DNA from: CBDUWP01 sp965370955
GTDB lineage: Bacteria; Planctomycetota; Phycisphaerae; Sedimentisphaerales; Anaerobacaceae
Direction: 5' to 3'
Assembly (NCBI GenBank): GCA_965370955.1
Contig: CBDUWP010000030.1
Span: 1-16,141, forward strand
DNA: 16,141 bases
Positions 1 through 7,476 of the stretch are shown here, piece by piece (the first letter of the stretch is position 1; the number at the start of each line of letters is the position of its first letter). The translations under genes and the position numbers were made by a program. The notes beneath the pieces are model-generated. The model had not been told where the DNA came from and did no database searches. It worked only from the letters and a program-made list of their open reading frames with translations.

Positions 1-47
1 AAAAAGTAGAAGAAGCAACCGAAGAAAAAGTAGAAGAAGCAACCTAA
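1..47 (+). CDS. C-terminal fragment of an acidic Lys/Glu-rich protein
   Basis: Only the last 14 codons are in the window. They read as two imperfect copies of Lys-Val-Glu-Glu-Ala-Thr separated by Glu-Glu, then TAA at 45-47. The 24-base DNA period and the charged, low-complexity composition suggest a disordered tail, but the parent protein cannot be identified. The same frame stays open after the TAA for 13 more codons of similar Glu/Lys-rich composition until TAG at 87-89, so the tail may have been longer before the present stop arose. Confidence 0.5.
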   Translation, partial: KVEEATEEKVEEAT

Positions 48-120
48 CTAGAAGAGGCCAAAGAACAAACGACTGTAGAAGAAAAATAGCAATTAAGAAT
101 ATAATGATAGGAGATGCTGA

Positions 121-1101
121 TTGAAAAATTGGTGTCGCCTTTTTTTTGCTAACAAAATAGCTGAAAATAGATGCCAAATTGCCATTTGGCAGGTAAACCA
201 GCCATCGATTATGGTCGATAATCAAAGGTGTGAAGTGATAAATGGCTTCGGAAAAATGGCGTTCGGCAGGAGGTGTATCATCGCTTTTGATGCGACTATA
301 AAAGAATATCTAAAAGAAATCGACCAAAGCAGTCTATTGACCGCCGAAGAAGAAAAACAACTCGCAATTCGTGTGGTCAATGAAAATGACTTCCTGGCCA
401 GAGAACGGCTGGTGAGATCTAATCTTAGGCTGGTCGTTAGTATCGCTAAAAAATATGGCAATCGGCAACTGACGCTCGGCGATTTGATCGAAGAGGGAAA
501 TCTTGGACTGATCAAAGCTGTCGATTATTATGATCCGCATAGAGGTGTTAGGTTCAGTACCTATGCGGCTTGGTGGATCAAACAAAGTATTAAACATGCA
601 CTGCTGTCAAATGTCAGGCCTGTGCATATTCCAACCTATATGGTGTCACTCATCAATCAATGGAGACATTTGGCCAGCGAAATGAAGGCGAGAATCGGAA
701 GAAGGCCGACCGTTGAAGAAATGGCGGAATTGATGAAACTGCCGAAGAAAAAAGCTATGGCTATCAGCAAAGTCACGCAGCTAATAAACACCACCAAAGA
801 AATATTTTCCACCGGCAGCGATGATGATGATGAACAATCGCTGGAGGCAACGTTGGAAGATGTTGGATATGGACGGCCGGAAGATTCATTAGTCAATTTC
901 GAGCAGCAGCAAAAAGTCGTGAAAATGCTCGATAAACTCGACGATAGAGAAGCGACCATAATGAAAATGTGCTACGGAATCGGCGGCGAAAAAACCTATA
1001 GCTTACAAGAAATCGCGGAACATCTAGGCTTAACAAGAGAGAGAATCAGGCAACTGCAAAAAGCTACGCTGGCAAGACTCTGCGAATTGATGATTGTTTA
1101 G
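121..1101 (+). CDS. RNA polymerase sigma-70 factor (RpoD/SigA-like, group 1 or 2)
   Basis: This is a sigma factor that would direct RNA polymerase core to promoters. Residues about 56-88 resemble region 1.2 (FDATIKEYLKEI, then LLTAEEEKQLA). Region 2 runs from about 92 to 165 and contains the conserved stretches RSNLRLVVSIAKKYG, DLIEEGNLGLIKAVDYYDP and FSTYAAWWIKQSIKHA. Region 3 spans about 168-228, beginning HIPTYMV. An acidic linker (SDDDDEQ) follows. Region 4 ends in the helix-turn-helix SLQEIAEHLGLTRERIRQLQ at 294-313, which would read the -35 element. Region 1.1 is absent, as in shorter sigma factors. The TTG start at 121 is chosen because AGGAG lies at 109-113 with 7 bases of spacing. 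The first 50 or so residues match nothing I recognise, so later starts at 211 or 256 are possible. Stop codon is TAG. The next gene, apt, lies 100 bp downstream on the same strand with no terminator visible. Confidence 0.93.
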   Translation: MKNWCRLFFANKIAENRCQIAIWQVNQPSIMVDNQRCEVINGFGKMAFGRRCIIAFDATIKEYLKEIDQSSLLTAEEEKQLAIRVVNENDFLARERLVRSNLRLVVSIAKKYGNRQLTLGDLIEEGNLGLIKAVDYYDPHRGVRFSTYAAWWIKQSIKHALLSNVRPVHIPTYMVSLINQWRHLASEMKARIGRRPTVEEMAELMKLPKKKAMAISKVTQLINTTKEIFSTGSDDDDEQSLEATLEDVGYGRPEDSLVNFEQQQKVVKMLDKLDDREATIMKMCYGIGGEKTYSLQEIAEHLGLTRERIRQLQKATLARLCELMIV

Positions 1102-1201
1102 ACAAACATCCTGCGACAAAAAAAAACTGCTCCATAAAATCATATCCAAAAGATGATATTTCCGGCTTGCACTGCCATCGCCAAATTGATAGTATCAGGA
1201 A

Positions 1202-1714
1202 ATGGACCTTACAAAATATATCAGGACTGTCGAAAACTGGCCAAAGCAGGGGGTTATGTTTAGAGATATTACGCCGCTGCTCGCTGAGCCAAAGGCCTTT
1301 GCCTATGCAGTTGATGCTATCTGCGAAATGGTCGGTGATACAAAAGTTGATGCTATCGCGGCTGTCGAATCGAGAGGCTTTATCTTTGCGGCGGCTATGA
1401 CCGAAAAAATCGGGGCAGGGTTCGTGCCTATCAGGAAAAAAGGGAAACTGCCGGCAGAAACTGTCAGCGTACGCTACGAATTGGAATATGGCCAAGACTG
1501 TCTCGAAATTCATAAAGATGGTCTGGAAAAAGGCGATAGCGTGATCATCGTCGATGACCTTCTGGCAACAGGAGGGACAGTCAAAGCGGCAGCAGAACTT
1601 GTCGAAAAGTTGGGCGCAGTAGTTGCCAAGACGCTGTTTCTAATTGAATTGACCGAACTCGCCGGAAGAGAAAAAATCGCAAAATATCCAGTACACTCAC
1701 TGCTGAAATTCTAA
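1202..1714 (+). CDS. apt: Adenine phosphoribosyltransferase
   Basis: Purine salvage enzyme that converts adenine and PRPP to AMP and pyrophosphate in the cytoplasm. The 170-residue length is normal for bacterial Apt. The N-terminus has the family's typical opening with PKQGVMFRDITPLL at 15-28. ESRGFIF at 56-62 is the conserved purine-site segment. GKLPAETVSVRYELEYG at 81-97 is the flexible catalytic loop. VIIVDDLLATGGT at 114-126 is the PRPP-binding loop with its two acidic residues. The ATG at 1202 is the earliest possible start because an in-frame TAG lies at 1190-1192. AGGA at 1197-1200 is too close to be a normal ribosome binding site, so initiation is probably weak or coupled. The gene converges with prmC, with 14 bp between the two stop codons. 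Confidence 0.96.
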   Translation: MDLTKYIRTVENWPKQGVMFRDITPLLAEPKAFAYAVDAICEMVGDTKVDAIAAVESRGFIFAAAMTEKIGAGFVPIRKKGKLPAETVSVRYELEYGQDCLEIHKDGLEKGDSVIIVDDLLATGGTVKAAAELVEKLGAVVAKTLFLIELTELAGREKIAKYPVHSLLKF

Positions 1715-1735
1715 AATCATTTAAAATTCTAAAAT
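1706..1735. repeat. 12-bp direct repeat spanning both convergent stop codons
   Basis: The sequence AAATTCTAAAAT occurs at 1706-1717 and again at 1724-1735. The first copy contains the TAA of apt (1712-1714). The second contains, on the other strand, the TAG of prmC (1729-1731). It looks like a small local duplication in the convergent gap. I see no hairpin terminator here for either gene. Confidence 0.6.
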
Positions 1736-2613
1736 GGCTGCATCGAAGCGATTATGACCCTGTCGTTCTTGGCAAAGTCTTTGTCCACTTTTATCGTACC
1801 AAATCCAGAGCTATTCAAAAGGCTGGTGACATCACTGGCTTGATTGTGGCCAATCTCCAGCATTAACACGCCGTCTGATTTGAGATGGGCGGCTGATTCA
1901 TTAGCGATAATGCGGTAAAAATCCAACCCGTCAACGCCGGCTAACAAAGCGTCCGAAGGCTCGTAAGCCTTGACGTTTTTATCCAATTGCTCAAAATCTA
2001 CAGTTGAAATATACGGCGGATTGGAAACAATCAAATCAAACTTCTCTAAATCATCTAGCTCAGCGAACATGTCACTGCCTAAGGTTTTTATTTGGCCGGA
2101 GAGATTGTAGGTGGCGATATTTTGATCGGCAATCGATAACGCCTCCTGATTGATGTCTGTGGCAATAATGTCGCAATTGTCGAAATTCTTGGCAATCGCT
2201 ATCGCAACACAACCAGAACCTGTACATAAATCCAAAACTGTCCGATGGCTATCGCTATCACTGTTGCTGTCACGACTCCGCAAAAATTCAACCGCCCGCT
2301 CAACCAAAAGCTCCGTCTCAGGACGAGGAATCAAGCAATCAGAACAAACACTCAAAGAAAAAGAATAAAACTCGGCGCGGCCAACAATATAGCTGACCGG
2401 CTCGTGGTCGCCGGCACGTTTTACCAACTTATGAAGGCTGGAAAGATTGTCAGGAGTGACAACCCGATCGAAATGAACGTAAAGCTCAATTCGTTTTAAA
2501 TCAAGAATATGACTCAGCAATAACTCAGCACTTAACCGAGCTGAATCAATAGACCTAGTCTCAAAATAATCGGTGATCCAGTCCAGAAGTTTTTTTATCG
2601 TCCATACGCTCAT
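1729..2613 (-). CDS. prmC: Peptide chain release factor N5-glutamine methyltransferase
   Basis: PrmC (HemK) methylates the glutamine of the GGQ motif in release factors RF1 and RF2 using S-adenosylmethionine. Residues 1-80 form the helical substrate-binding domain and include EPVSYIVGRAEFY at 71-83. IPRPETELL at 95-103 is the family signature. VLDLCTGSGCVAIAIA at 126-141 is the SAM-binding glycine-rich loop. DLIVSNPPYIS at 193-203 holds the NPPY catalytic motif that binds the glutamine side chain. At 294 residues the length is typical. A short Asp/Ser-rich stretch (SRDSNSDSDSH) at 113-123 sits between the domains. It is the last gene of the minus-strand cluster, 18 bp after asnS, and not beside prfA as in many bacteria. 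GAGG lies about 14 bases upstream of the ATG, which is rather far. Stop codon is TAG. Confidence 0.95.
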   Translation of the reverse strand: MSVWTIKKLLDWITDYFETRSIDSARLSAELLLSHILDLKRIELYVHFDRVVTPDNLSSLHKLVKRAGDHEPVSYIVGRAEFYSFSLSVCSDCLIPRPETELLVERAVEFLRSRDSNSDSDSHRTVLDLCTGSGCVAIAIAKNFDNCDIIATDINQEALSIADQNIATYNLSGQIKTLGSDMFAELDDLEKFDLIVSNPPYISTVDFEQLDKNVKAYEPSDALLAGVDGLDFYRIIANESAAHLKSDGVLMLEIGHNQASDVTSLLNSSGFGTIKVDKDFAKNDRVIIASMQPF

Positions 2614-2631
2614 CGGTTGCTCGGTAAGCCT

Positions 2632-4143
2632 CTATATGTAAACCTTGTCGGGCATTCGCGGAAAAGCGATACACTGACGGATGTGCTTTTCGCCTGTTAT
2701 CCATGCGACAGTACGCTCAACGCCTAAGCCAAATCCGCCGTGAGGAACAGTGCCGTATTTACGCAAATCAAGGTACCAACTGTAATCGGCGGGATCGAGG
2801 CCTTGATCGAGAGTCTTTTGAAGCAGAGTATCGTAATTGTCCTCGCGAATAGAGCCGCCAATAATCTCGCCAAAACCGGCGGGGGCCAGCATGTCAAAAT
2901 TCTCGACAACCTTCTCATTACTGCGGTCAATCTTCATGTAAAAAGCCTTGACGTTTTTCGGATAGTGAGTGACAAAAATCGGCCGATCGTGCATCAGTGA
3001 AATGATAGTCTCGTCTGAACCGCCGAGATCATGTCCCCATACGAAATTCGTAGCAGAGGCGGCATGTTTCGGATTGTTCTGAATCTTGACCAGCGTTTCA
3101 TTGAGCTGATTGTTAAGCTCGATTAGATCGCCGGCAATTTTATCCTTTTTCCACTGTTTCATTTGGTTGGTTTGCTGAGCTTGAAGGTTTTTTATCTCTT
3201 TTTCGATCTTGGTTTTCAACTCGTTCAAATCGCTAAGTTGCTGCCCCATGAAATCACGAGTTTTATCACTGGTCAAAATGTCGACAACCTCGCTATAAGT
3301 CAAACGATAAAAAGGAGCTTGAATATTCTCCAAATGAGAAATGTCCGCGCCAAGCAACTCCAAATGCTGGCGATTCCTATCCAGTACCGCGCGGGCAATC
3401 GAACAGGTGAAATTCTCAGCTAATTCCAAAAGCTCATCGAGATCAATGAAAGCAACCTCCGGCTCGACCATCCAAAACTCAGTCAAATGGCGGCGAGTCT
3501 TGCTCTTTTCAGCCCGAAACGTCGGCCCAAAACAATAGACCTTGCCATGAGCCATAGCAGCTGTCTCAACATGCAACTGGCCAGTCTGGGTGAGCTTCAA
3601 TTGGTCGCCAAAATAGTCAACCGAAAATTGTTCACTGCTATCCTCGCCTGCGGCAGAAGTCAAAATCGGAGTGTCAATTAAAGTGAAACCATTGTCATTG
3701 AAAAATGTGCGAATAGCATCAATAATTGTGTGACGAATTTTAGCAATAGCCCAAGTGCTCTGCGAACGTAAATGCAAATGACGATTCTTGAACAAAAAGT
3801 CCGTGCCGTGCGACTTGGGAGTTATTGGATAGTCCGACGATTGGCCGATTATTTTTACGCCGGTAGTCGAAAGCTCAACGCCGCCGGGACTTCTAGGTTC
3901 AGCGCGAACCATACCAGTGACAGCGAGCGACGATTCCTGACCAAGACGCTTTAACTCGCCGAAAAGATCGTCCGAAACGGAACCCTTTTCAACGATACAT
4001 TGGCAAAGGCCTGTGCCGTCACGCAATACCAAAAATATCAGCTTGCCGCTGGGGCGACCGCGATACAGCCAGCCGGAAATTGTCACTTCCTGATCAATGC
4101 AATCAGATAAATCCTTAATGTATGTTTTACTCTGTTTCGTCAT
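2632..4143 (-). CDS. asnS: Asparaginyl-tRNA synthetase
   Basis: Class II synthetase that charges tRNA-Asn with asparagine. The N-terminal OB-fold anticodon-binding domain is at about 15-105. The catalytic core follows: FFNDNGFTLIDTPILT at 147-162 (motif 1 region), FGPTFRAEKSKTRRHLTEFW at 205-224 (motif 2), and GGFGLGVERTVAWITG at 469-484 (motif 3). The sequence after motif 2 (HLTEFWMVEPE) and the absence of the aspartyl-type GAD insertion favour AsnRS over AspRS. It has 503 residues where many bacterial AsnRS have about 430-470. The excess is a charged, coiled-coil-like insertion at about 292-366. The ATG at 4143 is preferred because AAGGA sits 7 bases upstream; a TTG one codon earlier (4146) is also open. 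It starts 4 bp after the pspC-type gene and is probably translationally coupled. Stop codon is TAG. Confidence 0.95.
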   Translation of the reverse strand: MTKQSKTYIKDLSDCIDQEVTISGWLYRGRPSGKLIFLVLRDGTGLCQCIVEKGSVSDDLFGELKRLGQESSLAVTGMVRAEPRSPGGVELSTTGVKIIGQSSDYPITPKSHGTDFLFKNRHLHLRSQSTWAIAKIRHTIIDAIRTFFNDNGFTLIDTPILTSAAGEDSSEQFSVDYFGDQLKLTQTGQLHVETAAMAHGKVYCFGPTFRAEKSKTRRHLTEFWMVEPEVAFIDLDELLELAENFTCSIARAVLDRNRQHLELLGADISHLENIQAPFYRLTYSEVVDILTSDKTRDFMGQQLSDLNELKTKIEKEIKNLQAQQTNQMKQWKKDKIAGDLIELNNQLNETLVKIQNNPKHAASATNFVWGHDLGGSDETIISLMHDRPIFVTHYPKNVKAFYMKIDRSNEKVVENFDMLAPAGFGEIIGGSIREDNYDTLLQKTLDQGLDPADYSWYLDLRKYGTVPHGGFGLGVERTVAWITGEKHIRQCIAFPRMPDKVYI

Positions 4144-4147
4144 CAAC

Positions 4148-4333
4148 TTATCCTTGTTCTGGAATTATAAACTTAGCTATTATATAAGCGAGGAAAAGAC
4201 CGCCGCCTGTCACTAAACCTAAGCCAACGAAAATTACCCTGACCAATGTTGGATCCATGTCGTACAATTCGCCGACTCCACCTGCAATACCGAAAATTTT
4301 CCTGTTGGTTTTGGAACGATATAATTTCTTCAT
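4148..4333 (-). CDS. Small PspC-domain membrane protein
   Basis: A 61-residue protein that is almost entirely a PspC domain: KKLYRSKTNRKIFGIAGGVGEL at the start, then DPTLVRVIFV and a hydrophobic segment at about 31-56 ending IIAKFIIPEQ. One membrane-spanning helix is expected. PspC domains in proteobacteria act in the phage-shock envelope-stress response, but short one-domain members are widespread and mostly uncharacterised, so a specific role is not claimed. The start at 4333 is chosen because AAAGGA precedes it at good spacing and the PspC signature begins there; a longer reading from 4381 would run into the end of glyQS. It sits between two tRNA synthetase genes, 22 bp after glyQS and 4 bp before asnS. 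Confidence 0.88.
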   Translation of the reverse strand: MKKLYRSKTNRKIFGIAGGVGELYDMDPTLVRVIFVGLGLVTGGGLFLAYIIAKFIIPEQG

Positions 4334-4355
4334 CTGTCTAAATCCTTTCGTGAAA

Positions 4356-5795
4356 TTAAATATCCAATTTGTCACGGACATAATTTTTCAGATTGTCAGC
4401 TAAAACCCTCGTCTGCTCCATACTGTCACGGTCTCTTAAAGTAACTGTATTGTCATCTAAACTATCGCCATCGACCGTTACGCAATAGGGAGTGCCGGCC
4501 TCGTCCTGACGGCGATAACGGCGGCCAATAGCGCCCTGCTGATCGTAAAAGCAAGTGAAATAACCTTTTAAATCATCGTAAATGTTGCGGGCTAATTCAG
4601 CCATAGGACCCTTTTTACGCAATGGGAAAATCCCAAGCTTAGTAGGGGCAAGCGACGGAGCAAAACGCAAAAGATTACGCGTCTGGCCATTGACCTCCTC
4701 CTCGTCATAAGCGTCAACCAAAAAGGCTAACGTGCTGCGGTCTATGCCGGCGCTCGGCTCAATGACATAAGGAATGTAACGCTTCTTGCCGAGCTCATCG
4801 AAATACGAAAGAGGCCCCTTGTGATAATCTTCGGCTTCTTCCTTTAAGGTTATCTGGGAAAGGTCGCCCTTAGCCTGATACCAGTCGTTTAAGGTACGCA
4901 TGCCTCGCTGATGCTGGCGAAGATCGAAATCTGTGCGGTTGGCTATGCCCTCGAGCTCCTGCCAATCGCCTGAGCCAAACGGGAATTTATACTCAACGTC
5001 AACGCAGGCTTTAGCATAATGAGCCAGCTCATCGGGATTGTGATCGCGAAAACGTAAGTTCTCAGCCTTGATCCCAAGATCCAAATACCAATTGAAACGA
5101 GCCTCTTTCCAATGGTCATACCAATCGCTGTCAGTGCCCGGTTCACAGAAAAATTCTATCTCGGCTTGCTCGAATTCGCGAGTCCTGAAAATGAAAGCTT
5201 TTGTCGTTACCTCATTGCGGAAACTCTTGCCAATCTGGGCGATACCGAAAGGAACCTTGACGCGACTCGAGTCGGTGACATTGCGGAAATTAACGAAAAT
5301 GCCCTGAGCCGTCTCCGGCCGAAGATATAACAGCATCGAATCGTCAATGTTGGCGCCCATCTTGGTCTCAAACATTAACTTAAACGGCATGGCTTCCGTA
5401 AAATTGCCAATAGCGCCGCAGCTGGGACAAACCTTGTCAGATGTGTCGTCAAAAGCTGTCGTGCTGTCAGCATCTTTGCTCTTTAAATGGTCAACCCGCG
5501 TGCGAGCATTACACTTTTTACATTCGCAAATCAAATCGGAGAACTTGTCAGCATGGCCGGAAGCTTTCCAAGCCAAAGGGTGCATCAAAATCGAACTGTC
5601 AAGGCCAACGACATTGTCACGCAACTGGACGTTTGCTTTCCACCAAGCTTTCTTGACATTGTTTTTGAGCTCAACGCCGAGCGGCCCGTAATCGTAGCAA
5701 CTGGCGAGGCCGCCATAAATGTCACTCGATTGAAAGATGAAACCACGCCGCTTGCATAGTGAAACTATGTCGTCTAATTTTGCTAAGTGAGCCAT
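4356..5795 (-). CDS. glyQS: Glycyl-tRNA synthetase, dimeric single-chain type
   Basis: Class II synthetase that attaches glycine to tRNA-Gly. It is the alpha2 form found in archaea, eukaryotes and part of the bacteria, not the two-subunit GlyQ/GlyS form of E. coli. The N-terminal stretch RRGFIFQSSDIYGGLASCYDYGPLG at 16-40 is diagnostic. Four cysteines (C92, C95, C123, C126) make a probable zinc ribbon, and C90 is adjacent. LYLRPETAQGIFVNF at 156-170 and FRTREFEQAEIEFF at 203-216 belong to the active site around motif 2. GIDRSTLAFLVDAY is motif 3. The C-terminal part, from about residue 385, is the anticodon-binding domain. At 479 residues it is of normal length. The ATG at 5795 has AGGAAAG about 7 bases upstream. 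It heads the minus-strand cluster. Confidence 0.96.
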   Translation of the reverse strand: MAHLAKLDDIVSLCKRRGFIFQSSDIYGGLASCYDYGPLGVELKNNVKKAWWKANVQLRDNVVGLDSSILMHPLAWKASGHADKFSDLICECKKCNARTRVDHLKSKDADSTTAFDDTSDKVCPSCGAIGNFTEAMPFKLMFETKMGANIDDSMLLYLRPETAQGIFVNFRNVTDSSRVKVPFGIAQIGKSFRNEVTTKAFIFRTREFEQAEIEFFCEPGTDSDWYDHWKEARFNWYLDLGIKAENLRFRDHNPDELAHYAKACVDVEYKFPFGSGDWQELEGIANRTDFDLRQHQRGMRTLNDWYQAKGDLSQITLKEEAEDYHKGPLSYFDELGKKRYIPYVIEPSAGIDRSTLAFLVDAYDEEEVNGQTRNLLRFAPSLAPTKLGIFPLRKKGPMAELARNIYDDLKGYFTCFYDQQGAIGRRYRRQDEAGTPYCVTVDGDSLDDNTVTLRDRDSMEQTRVLADNLKNYVRDKLDI

Positions 5796-5865
5796 AAAAC
5801 GTCTTTCCTGTTCTTTCCTTGATTTTTAGCAATAATGCCGAAATTTATCGATAATTTAGTCTGCT

Positions 5866-5893
5866 ATTATAAGGATAGATGGTAAAATTACAA
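5866..5893 (-). promoter_or_regulatory. Candidate sigma-70 promoter for the glyQS cluster
   Basis: Read on the minus strand, TTGTAA (5888-5893) is followed after 16 bases by a perfect TATAAT (5866-5871). Transcription would start near 5859, giving a leader of roughly 65 bases before glyQS. It lies in the only gap upstream of this cluster. No T-box-like structure fits in so short a leader. Confidence 0.5.
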
Positions 5894-5929
5894 GTTTGAA
5901 TGTTTTTATCGTTTTTACGGCTGATGATC

Positions 5930-7198
5930 ATGAGTGCAAATAAAAAAATCGTGGGCGATGTGTGGGATCTGTGCGTTATCGGCGCAGGACCTGCAGGGCT
6001 AATCGCTGCGGCTTTTGCGGCAGAAAAAGGCAAAAAAGTGACCGTCATCGAGCAAAATGCCATAGCAGGCAAAAAACTACTCATCACAGGAAGCAAAAGA
6101 TGCAATGTTACACACCAAGCGAGCCCAAAAGATTTCGTTAAAGCATTTGCCGATAGTGGAAAATTTTTGAGCTATTGTCTCTACGAATTCTCAAGTGAAG
6201 CATTACAAAAATTATTGCAGAAAGCCGGACTCGAAACAATAACGCAAGTCGACGGCTGCGTCTTTCCGAAATCTAATCGGGCAAGTGATGTTAGGGACTG
6301 TTTGGTGACATTGGCGAAAAAAAACGGAGTAACATTTATATATAATAGAGCTGTCAAATCGGTGGCGAAAAAAAAGGCAACAGGATTCAAAGTCGAAATA
6401 ACTGATGGAATTTTGTCGTGCGAAAAATTGATACTCGCGACAGGCGGAAAAAGCTATCCCAAAACAGGGTCCAACGGCAGTGGATTTCAGCTAGCTAAAT
6501 CGTTAGGCCACAAAGTCACAGAGCCAGTGCCATCGCTTGTGCCGCTGGTGACTGAACAGGCTTGGCCTAAAACATTAGCCGGACTAGCAGTCGGCGATGT
6601 TAAGATCGCGGCAGTGTTAAATGGTAAAACAATCACAGCGACAGGAGCTGTTATCTTTACGCATCAGGGAATTGGCGGCCCGGCAATTATGAATTTCAGC
6701 AGGTTCGTCACAAGACGTTTGGCCGAAGGAAAACCAATCGATGTCACCATAGATTATCTAAGGCATGTCAGTGGCGAAAAACTCCAAGCGAAAATCGATG
6801 AAGCAATCAAAAACAATGGCAAAAAAAGCATCGCCGGAATAATAGCAGAATTTGTGCCGAAAAAACTGGCGGCTGTTATTTGTCAAATGGTATCGGAAAA
6901 AAAAGAAAAAACGGCTAATGCAAGCGAAGTCAGCAAAAAATGCCGAGCAGAAATCGTTCGCAATCTAAAAGCTGCCAAACTAAAAATAATCAAAACCGCG
7001 CCGCTCGATGGGGCTATCATGACAAAAGGCGGGATCGAAGTCAGCGAAATCAATCAGAAAACAATGGAATCGAAAATTTGCCAAGGATTGTTCTTCGCTG
7101 GCGAAATTATCGATGTCGATGGGCCTTGCGGAGGGTATAATCTGCAAATGTGCTTCTCAACAGCAGCAATAGCCGGCCAAACAGCCGCAAAAACATGA
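5930..7198 (+). CDS. BaiN/YhiN (HI0933)-family FAD-dependent oxidoreductase
   Basis: A flavoprotein of the HI0933 family (YhiN, BaiN and relatives). Most members have unknown substrates. Numbered from the ATG at 5930, the dinucleotide-binding motif IGAGPAGLIAA is at 17-27 with an acidic residue near the end of the second strand. GKKLLITGSKRCNVTH at 47-62 is the family signature, here GSKRCN where GSGRCN is common. LATGGKSYPKTGSNGSGF at 169-186 is the second FAD-contacting stretch. MTKGGIEVSEI at 364-374 and FFAGEIIDVDGPCGGYNLQ at 388-406 are the conserved C-terminal FAD-binding motifs. The length of 422 residues is typical. The start is uncertain: ATGs at 5900, 5924 and 5930 are in frame and none has a clear Shine-Dalgarno site. 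I chose 5930 because family members have few residues before the first FAD motif. It is divergent from glyQS. Confidence 0.9.
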   Translation: MSANKKIVGDVWDLCVIGAGPAGLIAAAFAAEKGKKVTVIEQNAIAGKKLLITGSKRCNVTHQASPKDFVKAFADSGKFLSYCLYEFSSEALQKLLQKAGLETITQVDGCVFPKSNRASDVRDCLVTLAKKNGVTFIYNRAVKSVAKKKATGFKVEITDGILSCEKLILATGGKSYPKTGSNGSGFQLAKSLGHKVTEPVPSLVPLVTEQAWPKTLAGLAVGDVKIAAVLNGKTITATGAVIFTHQGIGGPAIMNFSRFVTRRLAEGKPIDVTIDYLRHVSGEKLQAKIDEAIKNNGKKSIAGIIAEFVPKKLAAVICQMVSEKKEKTANASEVSKKCRAEIVRNLKAAKLKIIKTAPLDGAIMTKGGIEVSEINQKTMESKICQGLFFAGEIIDVDGPCGGYNLQMCFSTAAIAGQTAAKT

Positions 7199-7285
7199 AA
7201 TTAAACTACTATCCGAGCCGATGAGTCAGATTTCTTACTACTTTCTGATAAAAAAGTTAGCTAAATTAACATTCTCTTAAATCGT

Positions 7286-7314
7286 TTGACAGTAAAGTGT
7301 TATCTGTTAATAAT
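7286..7314 (+). promoter_or_regulatory. Near-consensus sigma-70 promoter upstream of the cobalamin-domain gene
   Basis: TTGACA at 7286-7291 is a perfect -35 box. It is followed by exactly 17 bases and AATAAT at 7309-7314, a five-of-six match to the -10 box. Transcription should start near 7321 and give a leader of about 155 bases before the gene at 7477. It is the strongest promoter-like site in the window. Confidence 0.7.
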
Positions 7315-7323
7315 CCTTAAAAT

Positions 7324-7435
7324 CGAACGTTTTTATACGGCAAAAGTTCGCCAAGCCGTCTATTTTACCTAGATTCACTAAAGGAAATTTAATCTTATCT
7401 CCGATACCTATATTGCCTAAGTTATCAGGCGGCAA
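7324..7435 (+). promoter_or_regulatory. Possible structured 5' leader
   Basis: Three short stems can be drawn just after the predicted transcription start. CGAAC (7324-7328) pairs with GTTCG (7346-7350). ACGGC (7337-7341) pairs with GCCGT (7355-7359). These two interleave and so form either an H-type pseudoknot or two exclusive hairpins. TTGCC (7413-7417) pairs with GGCAA (7431-7435). Stems are only 5 bp each, so this is a suggestion. No known riboswitch consensus was recognised. Confidence 0.25.
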
Positions 7436-7476
7436 AAAAACGGATGTTAATATAGAAAATATATGGAGATTAAATC

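Noticed and set aside
100..105. Perfect TATAAT just upstream of the sigma gene
   Set aside because: No -35 match exists at 16-18 bases upstream, and the resulting transcript would begin at or inside the ribosome binding site.
1102..1201. Terminator between the sigma gene and apt
   Set aside because: No stem with a T-run is present; only an A-run and unpaired sequence are seen.
2632..4143. Aspartyl-tRNA synthetase
   Set aside because: The large insertion of bacterial AspRS is absent, and the motif 2 region follows the AsnRS pattern.
7199..7476. Cobalamin riboswitch upstream of the B12-domain gene
   Set aside because: No B12-box-like consensus or multi-branched layout could be found, and the region after the predicted start is too short for a full cobalamin riboswitch.
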